A stretch of DNA of 64,000 bases from Chelatococcus sp. YT9 (GTDB taxonomy: Bacteria; Pseudomonadota; Alphaproteobacteria; Rhizobiales; Beijerinckiaceae), in assembly GCF_018398315.1 (NCBI RefSeq), contig NZ_JAHBRW010000001.1, forward strand, positions 1,050,001-1,114,000, read 5' to 3'. The first letter of the stretch is position 1. Each line of letters opens with the position of its first letter. This document shows positions 36,950-46,439 of this stretch, piece by piece. Under the pieces are notes generated by a model, which did not search any database, was not told where the DNA came from, and saw only the letters and a program-made list of their open reading frames with translations. Made by a program: the position numbers and the translations under genes.

Positions 36950-37981
36950 ATGGCTCTGTCCCGCGCACGCCGCTCCGAGCGCCGGCTCGACTACTGGCCG
37001 GGCTTTGTCGACGCCCTGTCGACACTGGTGCTGTCGATCATCTTCATCCTGACCGTCTTCGTGCTGGGGCAGTTTTTCCTCTCCCAGGAAATTTCCGGGC
37101 GCGACAGCGCCCTGCAGCGGCTCAATCGCCAGATTCTTGAGCTGAACGAGCTCCTCGCGCTTGAGCGCGCCAACCGCCAGGATGCCGAGGATAATCTCGC
37201 CGCGCTGCAGTCCACCCTGCAAACGGCCGAGGCCGACAGACAACGCCTGCAAGGCCTCTTGAGCTCAGGCTCGGCCACCAGCACCGCCGCGAATGCCCGC
37301 ATCGGCCAGCTGACCGCCGAAATCGATAAGGAAAAGGCTATCTCCGCCCGGGCGATGTCGCAGGTCGAGTTGCTTAACCAGCAACTCGCCGCATTGCGGC
37401 GCCAGCTAGCGGCGCTGGAGGATGCCCTCGCGGCCTCCGAAGCGCGCGACAAGGAAAGCCAGGCGCGCGTTGCCGACCTCGGCAGCCGCCTCAATGTCGC
37501 GCTGGCGCAGCGTGTCCAGGAACTGGCTCGCTTCCGCTCGGACTTCTTCGGTCGCCTGCGGCAGATCCTGGGCGAGCGGCCGGACATCCGCGTCGTCGGC
37601 GATCGCTTCGTTTTCCAGTCGGAGGTCTTTTTCGACGCAGGCTCTGCCGCCCTTCTGCCCGCGGGCGCGGCCGAACTCGACAAGGTGGCTAGCGCGCTGA
37701 TCGATCTCGATAAGGAAATCCCGGCGGATATCCCATGGATCATCCGCGTCGACGGCCACACGGACAAACGTCCGGTGTCGGGCTTTGGCGAGTTCAAGAG
37801 CAACTGGGCCCTGTCCGCCGCACGTGCCATCGCCGTCGTGCAATATTTCGTGAGCAAAGGCGTGCCGCCCCAACGGCTCCTCGCCGCCGGCTTCGGCGAG
37901 TACCAGCCGATCGAGCTCGGCGATAATGACGACGCTTACCGCCGCAATCGCCGCATCGAACTGAAGCTTACGGAACGGTGA
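36950..37981 (+). CDS. MotB-like protein with OmpA peptidoglycan-binding domain
   Basis: 343 residues: a short cytoplasmic N-terminus, one membrane helix (about 20-44, FVDALSTLVLSIIFILTVFV), a long coiled coil (about 50-185) and a C-terminal OmpA domain (about 215-343). The OmpA domain binds peptidoglycan via VDGHTDKRPV, NWALSAARAIAVVQYF and RRNRRIELKL. The FVDALSTLVL helix has the plug-like acidic residue (Asp) expected of a proton-driven stator. It starts one base after the MotA-like stop. It ends 14 bases inside the convergent ABC exporter gene. Confidence 0.88.
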   Translation: MALSRARRSERRLDYWPGFVDALSTLVLSIIFILTVFVLGQFFLSQEISGRDSALQRLNRQILELNELLALERANRQDAEDNLAALQSTLQTAEADRQRLQGLLSSGSATSTAANARIGQLTAEIDKEKAISARAMSQVELLNQQLAALRRQLAALEDALAASEARDKESQARVADLGSRLNVALAQRVQELARFRSDFFGRLRQILGERPDIRVVGDRFVFQSEVFFDAGSAALLPAGAAELDKVASALIDLDKEIPADIPWIIRVDGHTDKRPVSGFGEFKSNWALSAARAIAVVQYFVSKGVPPQRLLAAGFGEYQPIELGDNDDAYRRNRRIELKLTER

Positions 37982-39818
37982 GCCCACCGCCGCCTGCCGC
38001 TACAGCAACCCGCTCGGGCGTGGCATGGCTGAATTGGAGCCGCGCCAGGCGTGCATAGAGCCCGCCGCGGGCGACAAGGCTTTGATGCGTTCCTTCTTCC
38101 ACGATGCGCCCCTCGTCGATCACGAGAATGCGGTCGGCCGAGAGCACGGTTGCCAGGCGGTGGGCCACCACGAGTGTCGTGCGCCCTTCCATCAGACGAT
38201 CCAGCGCGTGTTGCACGAGCTGCTCGCTCTCGGCATCGAGAGCCGAGGTCGCCTCGTCGAGCACCAGGATCGGCGCGTCCTTCAACACCGCCCGGGCGAT
38301 GGCGATGCGCTGCCGCTGGCCGCCGGATAGCGTCACGCCCCGCTCCCCGACAAGGGTGTCATAAGCCTGGGGCAGCGCCTGAATGAAACCGTCGGCAGCT
38401 GCAAAAGCAGCGGCCTGCCGCGCCTCGGCCTCACTCGCGTCGGGACGCCCATAGCGGATGTTGTCGATCACGCTGGTGCCGAAGACGACCGGATCCTGGG
38501 GCACGAACGCGATGCGCCGCCGCACCGCGGCGGGGTCAGCGGCGGCAATGTCGACGCCATCAACGCGCACAATGCCCTCTTGTGGATCGTAAGCACGCAA
38601 CAGAAGCTGGATCACCGTGCTCTTGCCAGCCCCCGAAGGACCAACGAGCGCCACCCGCTCACCCCGGCGGATCTCGAAGCTCAGTCCATCGACCGAGGGC
38701 GTCTCGGGGCGGGTTGGGTAGGCGAAACGCACGCGCTCGAAAGCAACCGTGCCCAGTGGCGGCTCTGGCAGCTCCACCGGCCGTGCCGGAGCCGTCACCG
38801 CAGGTTTGGTCGCCAGGAGCTCGGCAAGCCGCCCAGCCGCACCAGCGGCTTGGGAAACCTCCCCCCACACCTGGCTGAGCTCGCCGAGCGATGACGCGGC
38901 AAGAACGGCATAAATGACGAATTGAGACAGGCGTCCCGCCGTCATGCGGCCGGCGAGCACATCCTGCGCGCCATACCACAGCACCGCGACCACACTCGCC
39001 GAAACAAGGAACAGGGCGATGGCAGTCAGGATGGCGCGGGCCGTCACCGAAGCCCGTGCCGCCTCGAATGTCTCCTCCGCCGCCCTGCTGAAACGCGACG
39101 CGGTCGCATCCTCGGCGTTAAAGGCCTGCATGATGCGCACGGCGCCGATGGCCTCCACCGCATAGGCTGAGACCGCCGCGAGCTTGTCCTGGGCAATGCG
39201 CGAGCGTCGCCGGACACCACGGCCGGATGCCACAAGCGGAATAACGATGATCGGAATGACGATGAGAACCAGGCTCGACAGGCGGGGGCTGGTGATCACC
39301 ATCATCGTCGCCGCGCCCAGGAACAGCACGAGATTGCGCAGGGCGACCGAAGCGCTGGCGCCAAAGGCGGCCTTGATCATCGTGGTGTCGGCTGTGAGAC
39401 GGGAGGTGATCTCACCACTCTTGGTCCGGTCGTAAAAGCCGGCGTCGAGTTGCGTGAGGTGCCGAAAGACGGCGGACCGCAGATCCGCGACCACCCGCTC
39501 GCCCAGCGTCGTCACGAAATAATAGCGTGTGGCGCTGGCAAGCGCGAGAACCCCGACCACGACGACGAGCACGGCGAAGTAGCTGTCGATCATCCCGGCG
39601 CCGTCCGTCGAGAAGCCATGGTCGATCACACGGCGTACGGCAAGCGGCAAGGCGAGTGTCGCAGCAGAAGCCATCAGCAGGGCGAAACAGGCCGCGGCAA
39701 TGAGGCCCCGATAACGCAGGGCAAAAGGCAACAGTGGCCTGAGGGCGCTCAGCGGTGCCCGCGGCCTGGCTTCGCTTCCAAGTTCGTCCATCTGGCTTGC
39801 CGAACGGCGTGCCATCAT
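37968..39818 (-). CDS. MsbA-type ABC exporter, fused permease and ATPase
   Basis: Half-transporter that works as a homodimer. Six membrane helices occupy about residues 30-320 and the ATPase about 355-595. Walker A GPSGAGKST, signature LSGGQRQR, Walker [13 protein letters not shown] and VVAHRLATVLSADR are intact. ATG 39818 follows GGAGG at 5-base spacing (ATGATG start); the frame is open upstream to 40085 but unconserved. 616 residues. It belongs to the MsbA-related group often next to rpmE in alphaproteobacteria. Lipid or drug export is possible, but the substrate is unknown. Confidence 0.9.
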   Translation of the reverse strand: MMARRSASQMDELGSEARPRAPLSALRPLLPFALRYRGLIAAACFALLMASAATLALPLAVRRVIDHGFSTDGAGMIDSYFAVLVVVVGVLALASATRYYFVTTLGERVVADLRSAVFRHLTQLDAGFYDRTKSGEITSRLTADTTMIKAAFGASASVALRNLVLFLGAATMMVITSPRLSSLVLIVIPIIVIPLVASGRGVRRRSRIAQDKLAAVSAYAVEAIGAVRIMQAFNAEDATASRFSRAAEETFEAARASVTARAILTAIALFLVSASVVAVLWYGAQDVLAGRMTAGRLSQFVIYAVLAASSLGELSQVWGEVSQAAGAAGRLAELLATKPAVTAPARPVELPEPPLGTVAFERVRFAYPTRPETPSVDGLSFEIRRGERVALVGPSGAGKSTVIQLLLRAYDPQEGIVRVDGVDIAAADPAAVRRRIAFVPQDPVVFGTSVIDNIRYGRPDASEAEARQAAAFAAADGFIQALPQAYDTLVGERGVTLSGGQRQRIAIARAVLKDAPILVLDEATSALDAESEQLVQHALDRLMEGRTTLVVAHRLATVLSADRILVIDEGRIVEEGTHQSLVARGGLYARLARLQFSHATPERVAVAAGGGGLTVP

Positions 39819-39953
39819 CAATCCTCCGAATTTGCTTCCTTTTGTCCGCTTGTCCTTCGCTTGGCGCTGCGCTATAGGGTCGCGACCCTGAGACAACCTG
39901 CCGACGATGTGCGTGGTTGCCGCCGCTTGCGGTGACTTCGAAAGGATTTTGCC

Positions 39954-40184
39954 ATGAAGGCCGACATTCACCCGCAATACCATTTTATCAAGGTCACGCA
40001 GACCGACGGTTCCACCTACGTCACACGCTCGACTTATGGCGAAGAGGGCGCGAACCTCAACCTCGATATTGACAATCTCACCCATCCGGCCTGGACCGGT
40101 GGCACGCAGCAGCTGCTCGATCGTGGCGGCCGCCTGTCGCGGTTCAACAACCGCTTCGCTGGTCTGAGCTTCGGTAAGAAGTAA
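39954..40184 (+). CDS. rpmE: Ribosomal protein L31 (zinc-free type)
   Basis: 76-residue protein of the large subunit: [19 protein letters not shown], then [21 protein letters not shown] and a basic tail. It has no cysteine, so it is the C-minus form that does not bind zinc. AAGGA precedes the ATG. Divergent from the ABC exporter gene, with a 135-base shared promoter region. Confidence 0.96.
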   Translation: MKADIHPQYHFIKVTQTDGSTYVTRSTYGEEGANLNLDIDNLTHPAWTGGTQQLLDRGGRLSRFNNRFAGLSFGKK

Positions 40185-40317
40185 GCTGCTGGGTTCTGCG
40201 CCGGGTCACACCGGCGCGACCTCGTAGGCAGACTCCTCCCCAAAAACCTCTGACAGGTCGAGCGGCCGATGAGGCCTGCACCCTGCCGGAGGGTCTGCGC
40301 TCGACAGTTACGAAATG

Positions 40318-40348
40318 AAACGGCGGCTGGACGATCCAGCCGCCGTTT
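40318..40348 (+). terminator. Terminator after rpmE
   Basis: AAACGGCGGCTGG and CCAGCCGCCGTTT form a perfect 13-bp stem with an ACGAT loop, followed by CGTT. It lies 134 bases after the rpmE stop and could serve the convergent DUF1465 gene as well. The remainder of this gap is unremarkable. Confidence 0.75.
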
Positions 40349-40477
40349 CGTTCTGCCATAGATAACCGCGCCGCATTGCACTGGAGCCCCGCTCGGCGGC
40401 ATCTCGCCTTGCGGGGCTCCAGCAATTCCGGCTCGCTGCTCCGAAGAGCCGCAAGCCGGCCCCCCAACCTTATTCTG

Positions 40478-40999
40478 CTAAAGCAAAACTGATTGTACGC
40501 GTTTGACTTGAGTCAAAGGCGCCTGCGTGGTGACGAAAGCCATGTCGTCGTCGCCTGTTGCGAGCACATGCTCCAGATGTTTGATGCGTGTGAAGAGACG
40601 TTGAGCCCGCACCAGCAGCTCACAAAGTCGTGGCGGCAACGCCTCATCCATGGCGGGAACTTCATTCGGCTCGGCATTGGCGAGCCGCACCTTGGATTTC
40701 TCGCTACGCGCCTCGCGCATGCTGATCTCGCCATCTGCGACCGCCCGATGCAGCAACAGCCAGGAAGCCATCTGCATCAAGCGTGTCGTGAGGCGCATAC
40801 TCTCGGTCGCATAGGCGAGCGCGGCCTGTCGGCGTAGTGCGCGAGCCTCGGCGCGCCCCGCCCCTTCCAGGTAGGCGGCCGTCTCCTCGATCAGGGCCAT
40901 GCCTTCGCGGAACAAGCGGCGGAACTGCTCCGAAGCAACGAAATGCACGCCGAAGGGGATCGGCGTCGTTGCCTGCCGAGTCATGTCTACGCTTGCCAT
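40478..40999 (-). CDS. DUF1465 family protein
   Basis: 173-residue, mainly helical cytoplasmic protein with FVASEQFRRLFREGMALIEE (20), a middle helix LALAYATESMRLTTRLMQMASW-type stretch (YATESMRLTTRLMQMASWLL) and C-terminal ELLVRAQRLFTRIKHLEHVL. It is a conserved alphaproteobacterial family without a settled function, sometimes linked to cell-cycle regulons. ATG 40999 has an AGGTGAG site. Upstream 437 bases to the DUF1192 gene contain no other gene. Confidence 0.85.
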   Translation of the reverse strand: MASVDMTRQATTPIPFGVHFVASEQFRRLFREGMALIEETAAYLEGAGRAEARALRRQAALAYATESMRLTTRLMQMASWLLLHRAVADGEISMREARSEKSKVRLANAEPNEVPAMDEALPPRLCELLVRAQRLFTRIKHLEHVLATGDDDMAFVTTQAPLTQVKRVQSVLL

Positions 41000-41250
41000 A
41001 CCTCACCTTTCCGGCTCCGGCCGGACGCCGACGTCTCGTAATGAAACATCGACTCCCACCTGGATCCGATATCGCAAGGAGAGCGCCAGTTGCGGCCAGG
41101 CGTAGCGGCCGCCAGGCGGTTTCGGAGCGGGCCAATATCTTGGCCACGAAGGCGAGACGGACGATTGACGCCGCCGGGCGTGTCGGGCCGAAGACGCTGC
41201 CCGGCTCGGTACGATGGCGGAGAGACAGCTTGACGCGCCGGCGACGCCGC

Positions 41251-41276
41251 AAAAAAAAGCCGCCCTGAGGGCGGCT
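41251..41276 (-). terminator. Terminator of the DUF1192 gene
   Basis: On the minus strand AGCCGCCC, a TCA loop and GGGCGGCT are followed by eight T. It lies about 160 bases after the DUF1192 stop. The rest of the 41000-41436 gap holds no recognisable gene or element. Confidence 0.85.
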
Positions 41277-41436
41277 GAAGGTCGAAGCAGGGAGGCGTCA
41301 AAAAGAGTGGACAGGGCCACTCAGCGTCCAGGAAATGGACAGCCTAGTCATATATCGGAAACCTTAATGGACCGTTGCCTGCCAACTCCCGTCAGATGCA
41401 CGCGTCAAAAAGATACAGACAGGGGCCTCAGCCCGT

Positions 41437-41631
41437 TCAAGAGCGGAACACCGAATCCGCTTGTGCCCGGGAGGCTTCCTTCGCGGCTCGCGCCGCCGTC
41501 AGTCGCTCGATCTCCGCCCGGAGCAGTGCGATGCGCTCGGTCAATTCATGGAGCGAGAGGGCGCTGAGATCTTGACCGAGAACATGCTGAGTCACGGGTC
41601 GGGGAGCTTCATCATCGAAGAGGCCAACCAT
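41437..41631 (-). CDS. DUF1192 family protein
   Basis: 64-residue protein: MVGLFDDEAPRPVTQHVLGQ, then DLSALSLHELTERIALLRAE and a charged helix ending ADSVFRS. This matches DUF1192, a short alphaproteobacterial family with a C-terminal coiled coil. ATG 41631 has a GAGGAG ribosome site 8 bases upstream; a TTG at 41637 is an alternative. Function unknown. Confidence 0.85.
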   Translation of the reverse strand: MVGLFDDEAPRPVTQHVLGQDLSALSLHELTERIALLRAEIERLTAARAAKEASRAQADSVFRS

Positions 41632-41637
41632 CGGCAA

Positions 41638-42080
41638 TTCTCCTCATGCTGCCATCGCGGGGGCCACGCCCATCGTTCATGGAACACTTACTCCGATATG
41701 GCAATCAAGGCCGATAAGGCAACCGGAGCCTGCATGGGAGAGACATTTACGCGCCCAACATCGCTTTCTCGCTGTTGGCCATTTGCCAGCGACCGTTGCA
41801 GCGCCTATATTCCGCCAGTTCCCCTTCATCGGTGGTGACGTCCCGCCCTGGCCGGTTAGCCTGGCCGGAAGCCCGCGGAAGGTTTACCTAGAGCGCTTGT
41901 GGGCCGGGTGGTATCATCCGATCCGCAGGAAATCGCTCCAGATCAATAACTTGGAGCCAAATTGGCGGCGAATTGCGGGCGCTCAAGCGTCCCGCCACCT
42001 GCCAAATGGGCTCTGGCGCTTGACCTCACAGGCGTCGTCGTGAAGACGATGCTAGAAATAAGACCTTTAAGGAGCTCCCT
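41638..42080. other. Gene-free region upstream of trcR
   Basis: 443 bases between the divergent DUF1192 gene and trcR. It contains a degenerate inverted repeat around 41889-41935 (AGAGCG ... CGCTC) that resembles rhizobial dispersed intergenic elements, and TTGACC at 42021 that might be a -35 box for trcR. Short open frames here have no coding character. Confidence 0.4.
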
Positions 42081-42800
42081 ATGTCCACGGGCCCCCTGAT
42101 GCCGAAAGCGACCGCCGTCTGGTTGGTCGAGAACACGGCATTGACCTTTGAGCAGATCGCTGAGTTCTGCAAATTGCACCCGCTCGAGGTGAAGGGCATC
42201 GCCGATGGCGAAGTCGCGATCGGCATCAAGGGTCTTGATCCGACGAGCACGGGCCAATTGAGCCGCGAGGAAATCAGCCGTGCGGAAAAGGACGAAAACC
42301 ACGTCCTGCGCATGGCGGCGCCCAAGGTCAAGCTGCCGGAACAGAAGCGCAAGAAGGGCCCGCGCTACACGCCGGTTTCGCGGCGCCAGGACCGTCCCAA
42401 TGCCATCCTCTGGCTGCTGCGCAACCATCCGGAGTTGAAGGATGCGCAAATCATGCGGCTGATCGGGACCACCAAGACGACGATCCAGCAGATCCGCGAG
42501 CGGACTCACTGGAATGCGGCCAGCCTTGCGCCCATGGACCCGGTCACTTTGGGACTTTGCTCCCAGATCGATCTTGATTTCGAGGTCGCGCGTTCCGCCA
42601 AGGATCGCCCCGCCCAGCTGGATGCCGGCCAGACATTGCTCTCGCCGGAGGAGACGACCGCACCGCTCCCCGAAGACGCGATTGATCCTTTCGGCGACAT
42701 GAACCGTCCCAGGAAGGAAGAGGATGACGCGATCGACGCGGACAGCGTTTTCGCTAAGCTCAAGCAACTCCGGCCTCGGGACGACGAGGACGAGGATTGA
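42081..42800 (+). CDS. trcR: TrcR-type cell-cycle transcriptional regulator (DUF1013)
   Basis: 239 residues. The N-terminal part (PLMPKATAVWLVENTALTFE, 20 residues) looks like a small helix-turn-helix and is followed by KGIADGEVAIGIKGLDP. A second HTH-like part contains RPNAILWLLRNHPELKDAQI and GTTKTTIQQIRERTHW. The acidic C-terminus ends in RPRDDEDED. DUF1013 proteins are named TrcR after work on alphaproteobacterial cell-cycle transcription. AAGGAG precedes the ATG. It is single and ends at a clear terminator. Confidence 0.9.
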   Translation: MSTGPLMPKATAVWLVENTALTFEQIAEFCKLHPLEVKGIADGEVAIGIKGLDPTSTGQLSREEISRAEKDENHVLRMAAPKVKLPEQKRKKGPRYTPVSRRQDRPNAILWLLRNHPELKDAQIMRLIGTTKTTIQQIRERTHWNAASLAPMDPVTLGLCSQIDLDFEVARSAKDRPAQLDAGQTLLSPEETTAPLPEDAIDPFGDMNRPRKEEDDAIDADSVFAKLKQLRPRDDEDED

Positions 42801-42860
42801 GCATCCCGCGCCAATGCGCTTGAGGCTTCGGGAGAATTTGCGCTCCCAGCTCCGGATTCC

Positions 42861-42886
42861 AGGGCGTCCAGTTGGGCGCCCTTTTT
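42861..42886 (+). terminator. Terminator of trcR
   Basis: AGGGCG and CGCCCT enclose a 10-base loop and run into TTTTT. It starts 60 bases after the trcR stop. Confidence 0.75.
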
Positions 42887-43021
42887 GCTGAAATGCACCG
42901 GCTCGGCAAGTACTGCGCCACTGCAATGCATTGAAACGCGCTGCAACGCCGCTGTCATTCCCCCGGGGGCGCGGGGCGATATGGTGTGCCTGCTGGCAGC
43001 GCCATAGCAGGTACGGTGGTT

Positions 43022-43240
43022 ATGCTCATTGCACAGTGGATTGCGACCGCAATCGCCGGTTTGTCCTTTTGGCTGGCCATGGGCTACACGCTCTGGCGCG
43101 GCCTCGGTCCGGTGGCCTGGTGCGCAGAGATCGCTGCCAAATTTGAAGCCCGCGGGAAAGCTTCAGCGAGAGCGGCTTCTCAAACCTGTGCGCTCGGCGC
43201 GCATATGTTCGCGAGGCGGGACGAGGCCATCAAGCGCTGA
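43022..43240 (+). CDS. Possible small membrane protein (72 aa)
   Basis: One hydrophobic helix near the N-terminus (MLIAQWIATAIAGLSFWLAM) then an amphipathic, basic, alanine-rich tail (AKFEARGKASARAASQ). Third codon positions are GC-rich in the first part, as in real genes here. The same frame is open from ATG 42986. No clear ribosome site and no recognised family. Confidence 0.35.
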   Translation: MLIAQWIATAIAGLSFWLAMGYTLWRGLGPVAWCAEIAAKFEARGKASARAASQTCALGAHMFARRDEAIKR

Positions 43241-43421
43241 GGACGGCCAGACAGGCTCTCCCGCCGCTTTGCACGCCGCATCGAGCAGCCCTGTGGCGGG
43301 GCTTGTACGCTGGATCTCCAGCGAACGGAGCCGGCTTGGATGAAGCAGACCTCCCTTCCCCTGGACGCTGACTGGCCCGCCCTTTCTCAAGCAAAGCAAA
43401 TCCGGACAGACGGACTCGGCC

Positions 43422-44324
43422 CTAGCCGAAGAGGCCGCCGCCGCCTTGAACACGGCGGAGCCCCTGCTTGGCGACATCATTATTCGGATCGACCGAAATG
43501 GCGCGCTGATAGGATTCGATCGCCTCGTTCTTCCTGCCGAGACGTTCGTAGGCCATGCCCCGGCCTGCCCATGCATCGGCGTTGCGGTTGTCGACATTGA
43601 GCGAGGCATTGAAGTCCTCGACCGCCTTGTCATATTGGCCCACCGCGAGGAGGCTCTGGCCTCGTCCTGTGTATGGCGCCGCGACAAAGGGGTTGCGGTC
43701 GAGAGCCGCGTCGAAATCCTTGATGGCCAATTGGTTCTGGCCCTGCCTTTGGTAGACGAGCGCACGGGCGTGGAAGGATTCGGCCGATTCGGGGTTGAGC
43801 TGGATCGCCCGGCTCAAATCGGCCTGGGCCTGATCGAAGCGCCCCTGCACGCGAAGCAGATTGGCACGCCCGACATAGGCGGGAGCATAGTTTGGATCGG
43901 ACGCGATCGCGCGGTCGAAATCGCCCAGCGCCTGCTGGTCGCGGCCGGTCTGGCGATAGGCCAGGGCGCGATTCGTATAGGCCGGCGCGTAGTTGGGGTT
44001 AAGCTTAACGGCCTGAGAGAAATCAGCGATGGCTTCAGAGAACTGCCCTGTGCGGGCATAGGCAGCACCGCGGGTGTTGTAAGCTCCGGGATCGCTGGGA
44101 TTGGCCTTGATCACATCCGTCAGCGACGCGATGTTGGTCGATGTCGCGGCCGAGTTATCCTTGACGAGCTCAGCGACCCTGGCCGACTGCGGAGCTACTG
44201 TTTCACAGGCCACAAGACCACCCATCAGGCCCGCAGCCGCAACCAGCCGAGCGCCAACCCAGAAGCGATATCCCGCCGTGCCATGAAAACGGCGAGGAGA
44301 GGCCTGCGCCGCGCGCTGATTCAT
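43422..44324 (-). CDS. TPR-repeat lipoprotein
   Basis: Lipoprotein signal with lipobox GLVAC (Cys near residue 40), preceded by an unusually long basic N-terminus. About seven TPR units fill residues 65-295 (for example NPSDPGAYNTRGAAYARTGQ and NPNYAPAYTNRALAYRQTGR), a protein-interaction scaffold at the outer or inner membrane. AGGAGA precedes two GTGs (44330, 44327) and ATG 44324, any of which may be the start. A similar gene is common in rhizobia. Partner unknown. Confidence 0.88.
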   Translation of the reverse strand: MNQRAAQASPRRFHGTAGYRFWVGARLVAAAGLMGGLVACETVAPQSARVAELVKDNSAATSTNIASLTDVIKANPSDPGAYNTRGAAYARTGQFSEAIADFSQAVKLNPNYAPAYTNRALAYRQTGRDQQALGDFDRAIASDPNYAPAYVGRANLLRVQGRFDQAQADLSRAIQLNPESAESFHARALVYQRQGQNQLAIKDFDAALDRNPFVAAPYTGRGQSLLAVGQYDKAVEDFNASLNVDNRNADAWAGRGMAYERLGRKNEAIESYQRAISVDPNNDVAKQGLRRVQGGGGLFG

Positions 44325-44432
44325 CACCACAGATTCTCCTACCCTTGATACCGGTCAACACCCGGCATCCCACACGAGGCCGCTCTGCCGCCATGACGGG
44401 GATGCCAGCCGGGACGCAATAAACACCGCTCT

Positions 44433-44447
44433 GGTTAACCCTTAACC
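44433..44447. promoter_or_regulatory. GGTTAA-CCC-TTAACC palindrome upstream of the TPR lipoprotein gene
   Basis: Perfect 6-bp arms with a 3-base centre, 109 bases upstream of the gene, extended on the right to TTAACCAT, the octamer half-site of CtrA. The TTAA spacing of 3 differs from the CtrA consensus of 7, so the factor is uncertain. The rest of the 44325-44750 gap holds an inverted repeat CAATTTCC/GGAAATTG at 44516-44562 and no gene. Confidence 0.35.
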
Positions 44448-44750
44448 ATCATTCTGGCGAAATCCGGTTTCTGATTCATGCAGTGTGTTCAGCTGGAAAC
44501 ATTTCGACATCGCTGCAATTTCCAAAGACACGACCCGCGTTCTCTGCAGGAGTGGGAAATTGTCTTTTATTGACAACGCCCTATGGGCATGGGCCTTCCT
44601 CTGCAAGGCAGAGTTTGAACTGATTGCATTGTGATCCCTGACCTGCGGCGCGACGGATTGTCTCGACGTGCGCCACATGCAGACCAGCGTAGCAGTCAGG
44701 ACATGCGTCCAGCAGCCCCTTTCGGGCGGCGTTGAAGCGTCGCGCGGCGG

Positions 44751-44785
44751 AAAAAGGAAAAGGCGCCCAGGAGAGCCGGGGCGCC
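44751..44785 (-). terminator. Terminator of rpsU
   Basis: On the minus strand GGCGCCC and GGGCGCC close a 10-base loop and run into TTTTCCTTTTT. It lies about 150 bases after the rpsU stop. Confidence 0.75.
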
Positions 44786-44932
44786 GCATAGCCTATCTGT
44801 CAATTTACGACGCCAAGACACTGCGCATCATCGATGCAGCCACGCCATGGGCCGCTGCCGAAACACGATAGCCCTGCCGCCGATCATCGGCATCGACGCA
44901 GCAATCCTGGCTGTGCCGTGCTCGGTGATGAA

Positions 44933-45163
44933 TCAGCGCGTGGGCTTCGGCTTCGAAGGCAGGAGGCCTTCACGCTGAAGACGCTTGCGCATCAGCTTGC
45001 GCGCGCGGCGCACGGCTTCGGCCTTTTCGCGAGCCCGCTTTTCAGAGGGCTTCTCGTAATGTCCGCGAAGCTTCATCTCACGAAAGATGCCTTCACGCTG
45101 CATCTTCTTTTTCAGCGCACGCAGCGCTTGATCGACATTGTTGTCGCGAACGAGAACCTGCAC
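44933..45163 (-). CDS. rpsU: Ribosomal protein S21
   Basis: Small, very basic 30S protein needed for initiation complex formation. [20 protein letters not shown], then [20 protein letters not shown] and a lysine/arginine helix ending [13 protein letters not shown] at 45163 places QVLVRDNN right after the start, as in other alphaproteobacteria (76 residues); an ATG at 45199 would add 12 residues. Confidence 0.95.
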   Translation of the reverse strand: MQVLVRDNNVDQALRALKKKMQREGIFREMKLRGHYEKPSEKRAREKAEAVRRARKLMRKRLQREGLLPSKPKPTR

Positions 45164-45326
45164 GCCTTCATCCCGTATTCTGAGTAGTAGGTTTGGCAAA
45201 AGCCGAAAGCGGCGCCGAAACGCGCCGCCACAAAGGATGGTTGCGAATAGCAGATGTCATCACGGCTGTCCACCATCCCAGCCATGATTCCGGTATCAAA
45301 TACCGTCAGCCTGTCACATCCGCATG

Positions 45327-46439
45327 TCATTCGGGCAGGACGCGGGTCACGTGGCCCATCTTGCGTCCGGGGCGCGCGCTCGCCTTGCCGTAGAGGTGAA
45401 GGTGCAAGCCGGGCTGCGCGACGATGTCAGCCCATGCCTCGACATCGGCCCCTATCAGATTGCGCATCTCCACCCGGCCGTTGCGACGGGTAGAGCCCAA
45501 AGGCCAGCCGCAGACCGCGCGGATATGCTGCGCAAATTGCGAGGTGACCGCCCCTTCGATTGTCCAGTGGCCGGAATTGTGCACCCGCGGCGCAATCTCA
45601 TTGACGACGATCGGGCTGCCCTCACCTTCGAGAACGAACATTTCGACGGCGAGCACCCCGACATAAGACAGGGCGTCGGCGATAGCCTTTGCGGCCGCAA
45701 TGGCCTCCGCGGTCCGCTCCGCGGACAGCGCACTTGGCACTGTCGTGATATCAAGGATGTGATGACGGTGGACGTTCTCGCAGACATCGTAAGCCGCAAA
45801 GGCACCCGCCTGGTCGCGCGCACCGACCACAGACACTTCACGCACGAAAGGGACGAACCCTTCCAGAATGGCCGGCGCATGGCCGATAGCCGCGAGAGCC
45901 GCATCTAGATCTGTTCCCGCCTCGATCTTTACCTGCCCCTTGCCGTCATAGCCGAAACGGCGCGTCTTCAGGATCGCGGGCGTGCCGAGGTCGGCCAAGG
46001 CCTCAACCAGGTCTTGCCTGCTGGCAACGTCCCTAAACGGCGCGGTCGGAATACCGAGCTCCGCGACGAACCGTTTCTCGAGCAAACGGTCCTGGGTGGT
46101 TGCGAGGGCCGTTTGATCCGGGAAGAGCGGCACGTGCCGACGAAGAAGGTCCACGCTCTCAGCCGGGATATTCTCGAATTCATAGGTGACGACATCGACC
46201 GCGGCCGCGAAGGCAACAAGCGCCGCCTCATCCTCATAGCTGGCCACGGTGTGCTTGCCAGCAACCTCGAACGCCGGACTGTCCGCGTCAGGCGCGAAGA
46301 TGTGGGTTTTCAACCCGTAGGAGGCGGCGGCGATCGCCATCATACGGCCGAGTTGTCCGCCGCCGAGAATCCCGACAGTCGCGCCAGGGGAAAGCAAGCC
46401 CGCCTTAGCTGCACCGCCAGCAGAAGAACTCGTGCTCAT
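45327..46439 (-). CDS. purK: N5-carboxyaminoimidazole ribonucleotide synthase PurK
   Basis: ATP-grasp enzyme that carboxylates AIR with bicarbonate in purine synthesis. It starts with the nucleotide/substrate motif [17 protein letters not shown], followed by [13 protein letters not shown]-type ATP-grasp loop ([14 protein letters not shown]) and [20 protein letters not shown] 46439 overlaps the purE stop as ATGA; the frame is open upstream to 46490 within purE. 370 residues. Its product goes directly to PurE. Confidence 0.97.
   Translation of the reverse strand: MSTSSSAGGAAKAGLLSPGATVGILGGGQLGRMMAIAAASYGLKTHIFAPDADSPAFEVAGKHTVASYEDEAALVAFAAAVDVVTYEFENIPAESVDLLRRHVPLFPDQTALATTQDRLLEKRFVAELGIPTAPFRDVASRQDLVEALADLGTPAILKTRRFGYDGKGQVKIEAGTDLDAALAAIGHAPAILEGFVPFVREVSVVGARDQAGAFAAYDVCENVHRHHILDITTVPSALSAERTAEAIAAAKAIADALSYVGVLAVEMFVLEGEGSPIVVNEIAPRVHNSGHWTIEGAVTSQFAQHIRAVCGWPLGSTRRNGRVEMRNLIGADVEAWADIVAQPGLHLHLYGKASARPGRKMGHVTRVLPE

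Noticed and set aside
44442-44789. 115-codon minus-strand frame between the TPR lipoprotein gene and rpsU
   Set aside because: Codon use is unlike that of local genes, there is no ribosome site, and it runs through the rpsU terminator.
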